NCBI GenBank assembly: GCA_021777635.1
Contig: JAJYDI010000074.1
Coordinates: 1-9,864, forward strand
Direction of reading: 5' to 3'
Source: Pseudomonadota bacterium
Lineage (GTDB): Bacteria; Pseudomonadota; Gammaproteobacteria; Xanthomonadales; Rhodanobacteraceae
DNA: 9,864 nucleotides
The stretch's first letter is position 1. Each line of letters starts with the position of its first letter. A program made the translations under genes and the position numbers. The notes beneath the pieces were generated by a model. The model saw only the letters and a list, made by a program, of their open reading frames with translations. It searched no databases and was not told the DNA's origin. Below are positions 4,331 through 9,864 of this stretch, piece by piece.

Positions 4331-5898
4331 CGTATCCCATGATCCAATTGGAGACCGCCATCCGGCGGGCCGCGGTGGCGATGACTGCGCTTGCGCTGGC
4401 CGGCTGCGCCGTCGGACCGAATTTCCGCGAGCCGGCCACGCCGCACGTCGAGCGTTACACGACGGCGCCGCTGCCGAAATCGACGGTTGCGACCAACACC
4501 GCCGGCGGCGATGCGCAGCGCTTCCTGCAAGGCGAATCGGTGCCGCGGCACTGGTGGTCGACGTTCGGCAATGCCGAACTGGATCGCCGCGTGCAACAGG
4601 CGTTCCGGCACAGCCCGAGCATCGCTGCCGCCGAGGCCTCGCTCAAGCAGGCCGAGGAAAACGCCAGGGCCGCGGACGGTACGTTGTTCCCGGCGCTGGA
4701 CGCGAAAGCGGGCGTGACACGGCAGAAACAATCCGGGGCATCGTTCGGCGACGCTTTCCAGTTTCCGCCGTTGACCGTCTACAACGCCTCGGTGAACGTG
4801 AGCTACACGTTCGACTTGTTCGGCGGCGTGCGCCGCGGCATCGAAGCGCAAAAGGCCCAGGCCGACTATCAGCGCGCCCTGCTCGACGCGACCTACCTGA
4901 CGCTGGCGGCGAACGTGGTCACCGCATCGCTGCAAGAAGCCTCGCTGAGCGAGCAGATCCAGGCGACCCGCGACATCCTCGACTCGCTCGAGAAACAACT
5001 CGACATTACCCGCAAGCAGCAGGCGATCGGCGCCAAGTCGCTGTCCGACACGCTGGCAGTGCGCGCGCAGTTGTCCGCGACCATGGCGACGCTGCCGCCG
5101 CTGGAACAACGGCTCGCGGCAACCCGGAACCAGCTCGCGACTTATCTCGGCGTCACACCGGCGCAACTGAAGCTGCAAACGCTGACGCTGGCACAAGTGA
5201 CCCTTCCCACCGACATTCCGGTCAGCCTGCCCTCGGCCATGGTCGCGCAGCGTCCGGACATCCGCGCGGCCTCGGCGTCGCTGCACGCGGCGACCGCCGA
5301 GGTCGGCGTCGCGATCGCGAACATGCTGCCGCAGATCACTCTGTCCGGCAGTGGCGGCTCCGCCGCGCTGCATGCGGGCGATCTGTTTTCCGCCGGCAGC
5401 GGTGCGTGGTCGATCGGACTGAACCTGCTGCAACCGTTGTTCCACGGCGGCGAGCTGCTGCACAAGCAACGCGCTTCGCGGGCCGGCATGCAGGCGGCGC
5501 TGGCCGACTGGCAGCAGACCGTGCTGCTGGCGTTCCAGAACGTCGCCGACACCCTGCAGGCGCTCGAATACGACGCGCAGTCGCTGCGGGCGCAGGCCAG
5601 CGCCGAGCGGGATGCCGAAAAGCTGCTGTCGCTGAGCCGCGCCCAGTACCGGGTCGGCGCCGTCGATTACCTGACATTGCTGTCCGCCGAGCGCCAGTAC
5701 CAGCAGGCCCGCATCGCCGCGATCGCCGCGCGCAGCGCGCGTCTTGCCGACACCGCCGCGTTGTATGCCGCGCTGGGCGGCGGCTTGGCAGGACGGCAAG
5801 GCCGTGGTTTCAACGAAAAAATAGCCCCTGGTTTCAGCCAACGACATGTTCCCTGGTCGCCGCGATCAGGGACGATCGCAAAAGAGATGACCCCATGA
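4327..5898 (+). CDS. RND efflux outer-membrane lipoprotein, NodT/OprM family
   Basis: A 523-residue outer-membrane channel subunit of a tripartite efflux pump (TolC-like, trimeric barrel plus periplasmic helical tunnel). The N-terminus has a lipoprotein signal with lipobox L24-A25-G26-C27, followed by the family signature CAVGPNFREP. Two repeats of the OEP domain follow. Conserved pieces are PRHWWSTFGNAELD, VSYTFDLFGGVRRG, the second-repeat strand SIGLNLLQPLFHGGEL, VAQRPDIRAASASLHAATAEVGVA and YRVGAVDYLTLLSAERQ. The domain ends at about residue 487 (YAALGGGL). A tail of about 36 residues is rich in codons rare in the rest of the gene and looks like former non-coding DNA. The start overlaps the DUF1801 remnant stop (ATGA) and the end overlaps the adaptor start (ATGA). 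Its Shine-Dalgarno sequence is weak, so coupling is likely. Confidence 0.95.
   Translation: MTYPMIQLETAIRRAAVAMTALALAGCAVGPNFREPATPHVERYTTAPLPKSTVATNTAGGDAQRFLQGESVPRHWWSTFGNAELDRRVQQAFRHSPSIAAAEASLKQAEENARAADGTLFPALDAKAGVTRQKQSGASFGDAFQFPPLTVYNASVNVSYTFDLFGGVRRGIEAQKAQADYQRALLDATYLTLAANVVTASLQEASLSEQIQATRDILDSLEKQLDITRKQQAIGAKSLSDTLAVRAQLSATMATLPPLEQRLAATRNQLATYLGVTPAQLKLQTLTLAQVTLPTDIPVSLPSAMVAQRPDIRAASASLHAATAEVGVAIANMLPQITLSGSGGSAALHAGDLFSAGSGAWSIGLNLLQPLFHGGELLHKQRASRAGMQAALADWQQTVLLAFQNVADTLQALEYDAQSLRAQASAERDAEKLLSLSRAQYRVGAVDYLTLLSAERQYQQARIAAIAARSARLADTAALYAALGGGLAGRQGRGFNEKIAPGFSQRHVPWSPRSGTIAKEMTP
5851..5871 (+). other. Small hairpin near the 3' end of the NodT gene
   Basis: CCCTGGTC (5851-5858) can pair with GATCAGGG (5864-5871), including one G-U pair, around a 5-nt loop. 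It ends 24 nt before the adaptor start codon and could modulate translation coupling or processing. No T run follows, so it is not an intrinsic terminator. Confidence 0.4.
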
Positions 5899-7121
5899 AC
5901 GCATACGCAATCTCCGCCCGGCCCAGGCAGCGCAAGCGCCTGATCATCGTGATCCTGGCGGTGCTGATCCTGTTCGCGCTGCTGATCGGCTTCAACACCT
6001 TCAAGGGCATCATGATGGGCAAATTCATGGTGTCCATGGCCAACCCGCCGCAGACCGTCAGCACCATGATTGCCGAGTACCAGGCGTGGCAACCGCACGT
6101 CGAGGCGGTCGGCGACGTGCGCGCCGTGCACGGCGCGGACCTCGCCTTCGACGTCGCCGGTCTGGTCGAGAGCGTGGACGTGAAATCCGGCGCCGACGTG
6201 GACAAAGGCCAGGTGCTGGTCAGGCTGGTGGATGCCGACGATCGCGGCAAGCTCGCCTCGCTGCAGGCCACCGCGCAGCTGGCGAAGCTGACCGCCGGGC
6301 GCGCCCGGCAACAGCTGGCGGTGCAGGCGATCAGCAAGGCCCAGTACGACACCGACATGGCCAACCTGAAAGGTGCGCAGGCCAACGTCGCCGCGCAACA
6401 GGCGCTGGTCGACAAGAAGACCCTGCGCGCGCCGTTTTCCGGCCGCATCGGCATCATCACCGTGAATCCCGGCGACTACATCAAGGTCGGCACCGCGGTC
6501 GTGACGCTGCAACAGCTCGATCCGGTGTACGTCGACTTCACCGTGCCGCAGTCCTCGCTGGACACGCTGAAGGTCGGCGGCAAGGTCGAGGTCAGTGTGG
6601 ATGCCTTCAAGGACAAGACGTTCAACGGCAAGGTTTCGGCGACTGCGCCCAAGGTCGATCTCTCCACCCGCAACGCTGCGGCCGAGGCGATCGTGGCCAA
6701 TCCGGACAAACTGCTGGTGCCCGGCATGTTCGCCAGGATCGCGGCGAACGCGGGCGCTACGCAACGTTATTTGACGCTGCCGCAGACCGCGGTCGCGTAC
6801 GCGCCATACGGCGACACCGTGTTCGTGGTCCACGAAGGCACGCCGCCCGAGCGCGATGCCAACGGCAATCCGGTCAAGGCGAAGGCACCTGCGCCTTCGG
6901 ATGCGGCCAAAGGCGAGCACGGCCCGTCGCACTACGCGACCCTGGCGGTGGTCACGCTGGGTCCGCGCCGTGGCGACCAGGTCGCGATCCTGTCGGGCAT
7001 CAAGCAGGGCGATGTCATCGTCACCAGCGGCCAGTTGAAACTCAGGAACGACACCCCGGTGGACATCAACAACAAGGTGCAGCCGGCCTTCGACCCGAAT
7101 CCGCATCCGGTGGAGCAGTAG
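5895..7121 (+). CDS. RND efflux periplasmic adaptor (membrane fusion protein)
   Basis: A 408-residue adaptor joining the inner-membrane pump to the outer-membrane channel. An N-terminal signal anchor spans about residues 16-33 after the basic stretch RPRQRKR; no lipobox cysteine is present. The lipoyl-like half-motif occurs around residues 80-115 (GADLAFDVAGLVESVDV...GQVLVRL). A short alpha-hairpin follows (about 116-180), then LRAPFSGRIGIITVNPGDYI, the second lipoyl half. Then comes the beta-barrel, LDPVYVDFTVPQSSLDTL to LLVPGMFARI. The membrane-proximal domain carries a hydrophilic Pro/Lys/Ala insertion (about 318-345) and ends with GDQVAILSGIKQGDVIVTSGQLKL. It resembles the MexH/MdtA-type adaptors. 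The start overlaps the NodT stop as ATGA, with AAGAGA 7-8 nt upstream. The TAG stop is the head of the REP pair. Confidence 0.95.
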   Translation: MNAYAISARPRQRKRLIIVILAVLILFALLIGFNTFKGIMMGKFMVSMANPPQTVSTMIAEYQAWQPHVEAVGDVRAVHGADLAFDVAGLVESVDVKSGADVDKGQVLVRLVDADDRGKLASLQATAQLAKLTAGRARQQLAVQAISKAQYDTDMANLKGAQANVAAQQALVDKKTLRAPFSGRIGIITVNPGDYIKVGTAVVTLQQLDPVYVDFTVPQSSLDTLKVGGKVEVSVDAFKDKTFNGKVSATAPKVDLSTRNAAAEAIVANPDKLLVPGMFARIAANAGATQRYLTLPQTAVAYAPYGDTVFVVHEGTPPERDANGNPVKAKAPAPSDAAKGEHGPSHYATLAVVTLGPRRGDQVAILSGIKQGDVIVTSGQLKLRNDTPVDINNKVQPAFDPNPHPVEQ

Positions 7122-7174
7122 GAGCGCGCTTGCGCGCGATTGATGCAGTGGTCGCCGGCCAGCCGGCTCCTGCC
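7117..7174. repeat. Inverted pair of GTAG-type REP palindromes (REPIN-like)
   Basis: Two related palindromes face each other. On the + strand, 7120-7139 fits AGGAGC-NN-GCT-N-GC-NN-GCGA with hairpin GCGCGC-TT-GCGCGC (7124-7137). On the - strand, 7171-7152 fits the same pattern with hairpin GCCGGC-TG-GCCGGC. Each is headed by a tetranucleotide: GTAG at 7118-7121 and GCAG in the second copy. This fits the known form of REP sequences paired as REPINs, which are mobilised by Y1 RAYT transposases encoded elsewhere. The first head contains the TAG stop of the adaptor gene. Outer arms AGGAGC and GCTCCT allow one long stem. Placed in the mRNA between adaptor and pump genes, it may protect the upstream message or lower pump expression. 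Confidence 0.82.
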
Positions 7175-7207
7175 ACACACCACAAACCCTATGCGCAGAT
7201 TGCCGAC

Positions 7208-9864
7208 ATGAAATTCACCGATCTTTTCATCAAGCGCCCGGTCCTCGCCGCCACGGTCAGCCTGCTGATCCTGGTGCTGGGGCTGCGCGCGGTGACGTCC
7301 CTGCCGATCCGCCAGTATCCGAAGACGGAAAGCGCCACCATCGTGGTGCAGACGGTCTACTACGGCGCCAATGCGCAGACCATGGCGGGCTTCATCACCC
7401 AGCCGCTGGAGCAGGCCATCGCGCAGGCGCAGGGCATTGATTACATGACCTCGTCGTCGACGCCGGGCGTGTCGCTGATCACGGCGACGCTGCGCCTGAA
7501 CTACGATGGCAACAAGGCGCTCACCGAAATCTCGGCACTGGTCAACTCGGTGAAGAACCAGCTGCCGCAACAGGCGCAGCAGCCCGTGATCACGCTGCAG
7601 ACCGGCGAGCAGGTCGCCTCGATGTATCTCGGTTTCTCGTCGAAGACACTGCCTTCCAACAAGATCACCGACTACCTGACCCGCGTGGTGCAGCCACAGC
7701 TGAGCGCGGTCGAGGGCGTGCAGAGCGCCGAGATCATCGGCGCGCGAACCTTCGCGCTGCGCGCGTGGCTGGATCCGGTCAAGATGGCCGCGCACGGCGT
7801 CACCGCGACCGACGTCAACCAGGCGCTGGCGGCCAACAATTTCCTCTCGGCGATCGGCACCACCAAGGGCCAGATGGTCAGCGTCAACCTGACCGCTGCC
7901 ACCGACCTGCACACGGTCGACGAGTTCAAGAACCTGGTGGTGAAGGCCGATGGCGCCGACATCGTGCGCCTGCGGGATGTCGCCGACGTCACCCTGGGCG
8001 CCGAGAGCTACAACACCGACTTCTCCTTCGACGGCCAGCCAACGGTCGCGATCGGCATCAAGGCCGCGCCGGACGCCAACGTGCTGGACGTGATCGGGCG
8101 GGTGCGCAGGTTGTTTCCGCAGATCCAGTCGCAACTGCCGACCGGGCTCAGCGGCCGCATCGCCTACGACGGCACCGACTTCATTCGCGCCTCGATCGAC
8201 GAGGTGGTGAAGACCCTCGCCGAGACCCTGATCATCGTCACCGTGGTGATTTTCCTGTTCCTCGGCACCCTGCGTTCGGTGCTGATCCCGGTGCTGGCGA
8301 TGCCGCTGTCGCTGATCGGCGCGTTCGTGGTGATGCTGATCCTGGGCTATTCGATCAACCTGCTGACCCTGCTGGCGCTGGTGCTGGCGATCGGCCTGGT
8401 GGTGGACGACGCGATCATCGTGGTCGAGAACGTCGACCGCCACATGAAGGACGCGCACTCGCCGTTCAAGGCGGCGCTGCTGGCGGCGCGCGAACTGGCC
8501 TCGCCGATCATCGCGATGACCATCGTGCTGATCGCGGTGTACGTGCCGGTCGGTTTCCAGGGTGGACTGACCGGCGCGCTGTTCACCGAGTTCGCCTTCA
8601 CCCTCGCCGGCGCGGTGGTGATTTCGGCGATCGTGGCCTTGACGCTGTCGCCGATGCTGTGCTCGAAGGTGCTGCGCGAATCCGACCACCGGAAACCCTT
8701 CGTCAAGCGCATCGACAAGGTTTCCAACTGGGTCCGCGACCGCTACCGGCGCACGTTGCATTCCTCGCTGGATACCTGGCTGGTCGCGATCGTGTTCGGC
8801 GCCCTGATCCTTGCCGGCAACGTGTACCTGTTCAGGACCGCCAGTTCGGAGTTGGCGCCGCAGGAAGACCAGGGCATCGTGCTGGCGCAGACCCAGGGTC
8901 CGCCCGACGCCACCATCACCCAGATGGACCTGTACACCAGGCAGATTTTCGACGTCGCCAAGTCGCTGCCCGAATACACCCACACCTTCCAGTTCACCGG
9001 CATGGGTGCGGTGAACTCGGGATTCTCCGGCATCATGCTGAAGCCGTGGGGCGAGCGCAGCCGCAGCGCGACCGAGATCCAGCAAGCCATCCAGCCCAAG
9101 CTCGACGGCATCGCCGGCGCGCGCATGGCGGTGTTCCAGTTCCCGTCGTTGCCGGGTGCGTTCGGCATGCCGGTGCAGTTCGTGATCAAGACCACCGAGC
9201 CGCTGCAGAACCTCGACGACGTGGCGCAGCAGGTGCTGGCCAAGGCTCAGGCCTCAGGCATGTTCTTCTTCGTCGATTCCGACCTCAAGATCGACCAGCC
9301 GCAGGCAACCGTGACGCTCGACCGCGACAAGGTCGCGGCGTTGGGCCTGACCCAGCAGAGCGTCGGTGCGGCGCTGTCGGCGGCGCTGGGCGGCAACTAC
9401 GTCAATTATTTCTCGATCTCGGGGCGCGCCTATCGCGTGATCTCTCAGGTCGCGCAGGTCGACCGCCTGAATCCCGCGCAGCTCGAGAACTACTACATCA
9501 AGACGCCGACCGGCGGCATGATCCCGGCATCCACCGTTGCGCACCTGACCTACCAGACGGTGCCGGAGTCGATCAACCACTTCCAGCAGCTCAATTCGGC
9601 GACGATCTCGGGCGTGATCGTGCCGGGCGTATCGCTGGGCAGCGCGCTTGCCTTCATGCAGGACACGCTGAAGCAGGTCGCGCCTACCGGCTACACGGCC
9701 GATTATGCGGGCGAGTCGCGCCAGTTCCAGCAGGAATCCGGCGGCTTCCTGTTCACGCTGCTGTTCGCGATCGTGATCGTGTTCCTGGCGTTGTCCGCGC
9801 AGTTCGAGAGCTTCCGCGACCCGCTGGTGATCCTGGTGGCGGTGCCTATGGCGACCTTCGGCGC
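7208..9864 (+). CDS. RND multidrug efflux inner-membrane transporter (HAE-1 family), 3' end cut off
   Basis: The first 885 residues of a proton-driven inner-membrane pump; family members have about 1,020-1,060, so some 140-170 are missing. The N-terminus MKFTDLFIKRPVLA is typical, with TM1 about residues 10-30, then the first periplasmic porter loop (PIRQYPKTESATIVV). TM2-TM6 follow, with TM4 motif GLVVDDAIIVVENV holding the proton-relay pair D400-D401 (AcrB D407/D408 equivalents). The second porter half and TM8-TM9 (FLALSAQFESF, PLVILVAVPM) are visible. The window ends before the TM10 lysine expected of the relay. It resembles the MexI/MuxB-like branch rather than metal-ion (CusA) pumps. No clear Shine-Dalgarno sequence precedes ATG 7208. 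It follows the adaptor after 86 bp containing the REP pair. Substrates cannot be inferred. Confidence 0.96.
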   Translation, partial: MKFTDLFIKRPVLAATVSLLILVLGLRAVTSLPIRQYPKTESATIVVQTVYYGANAQTMAGFITQPLEQAIAQAQGIDYMTSSSTPGVSLITATLRLNYDGNKALTEISALVNSVKNQLPQQAQQPVITLQTGEQVASMYLGFSSKTLPSNKITDYLTRVVQPQLSAVEGVQSAEIIGARTFALRAWLDPVKMAAHGVTATDVNQALAANNFLSAIGTTKGQMVSVNLTAATDLHTVDEFKNLVVKADGADIVRLRDVADVTLGAESYNTDFSFDGQPTVAIGIKAAPDANVLDVIGRVRRLFPQIQSQLPTGLSGRIAYDGTDFIRASIDEVVKTLAETLIIVTVVIFLFLGTLRSVLIPVLAMPLSLIGAFVVMLILGYSINLLTLLALVLAIGLVVDDAIIVVENVDRHMKDAHSPFKAALLAARELASPIIAMTIVLIAVYVPVGFQGGLTGALFTEFAFTLAGAVVISAIVALTLSPMLCSKVLRESDHRKPFVKRIDKVSNWVRDRYRRTLHSSLDTWLVAIVFGALILAGNVYLFRTASSELAPQEDQGIVLAQTQGPPDATITQMDLYTRQIFDVAKSLPEYTHTFQFTGMGAVNSGFSGIMLKPWGERSRSATEIQQAIQPKLDGIAGARMAVFQFPSLPGAFGMPVQFVIKTTEPLQNLDDVAQQVLAKAQASGMFFFVDSDLKIDQPQATVTLDRDKVAALGLTQQSVGAALSAALGGNYVNYFSISGRAYRVISQVAQVDRLNPAQLENYYIKTPTGGMIPASTVAHLTYQTVPESINHFQQLNSATISGVIVPGVSLGSALAFMQDTLKQVAPTGYTADYAGESRQFQQESGGFLFTLLFAIVIVFLALSAQFESFRDPLVILVAVPMATFG

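Noticed and set aside
3837..5894. In-frame upstream extension of the adaptor gene over 686 codons
   Set aside because: It is an out-of-frame reading of the OmdA-like and NodT genes; the basic stretch plus membrane anchor and the ATGA overlap fix the start at 5895.
6932..9085. 717-codon open frame on the minus strand opposite the adaptor and pump genes
   Set aside because: Its product is rich in His, Arg, Gln and Asp with no domain I recognise; it is the usual antisense shadow of a high-GC gene, and the + strand codes for an unmistakable RND pump.

Overview
This is high-GC proteobacterial DNA, every gene on the + strand and tightly packed. Product types, the OprM/NodT-MFP-RND efflux set and an inverted pair of GTAG-type REP palindromes suggest a gammaproteobacterium of the Xanthomonadaceae/Rhodanobacteraceae kind (Rhodanobacter, Dyella and relatives). 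This placement is inference; no rRNA or species-diagnostic gene is present.

Region A (1-4150) is a run of small soluble proteins: the 3' end of a VOC/PhnB-like gene, a YCII (DGPF) protein, a SRPBCC/AHSA1 protein, a RibD-C-type dihydrofolate-reductase-fold protein, a second PhnB-like VOC protein, a tandem two-domain DUF1428 protein, a second YCII protein and a DUF1905/YdeI-OmdA protein. Such sets of DGPF, VOC and SRPBCC genes typically sit beside ECF sigma factors of the DGPF-linked (ECF42) class. No sigma factor is visible here; if there is one it lies upstream of base 1. A 105-bp palindromic repeat separates the first YCII gene from the SRPBCC gene and supplies the YCII stop codon.

Region B (4151-4330) is a junction. 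A strong ribosome binding site drives a 36-codon ORF that looks like the N-terminal third of a DUF1801 protein. It breaks off exactly where the efflux operon begins, and its stop overlaps the efflux start as ATGA.

Region C (4327-9864) is a tripartite RND efflux operon in the order outer-membrane lipoprotein (NodT/OprM), periplasmic adaptor, inner-membrane pump. The first two genes also overlap as ATGA. The adaptor and the pump are separated by 86 bp holding the REP pair, which starts on the adaptor stop codon. The pump gene runs off the window at residue 885, before the expected TM10 lysine.

No wholly new system is evident. The best leads are the nested palindromic element, the truncated DUF1801 gene turned into a coupled leader ORF, the codon-atypical C-terminal tail of the NodT gene, and the three near-identical translation-start leaders in Region A.
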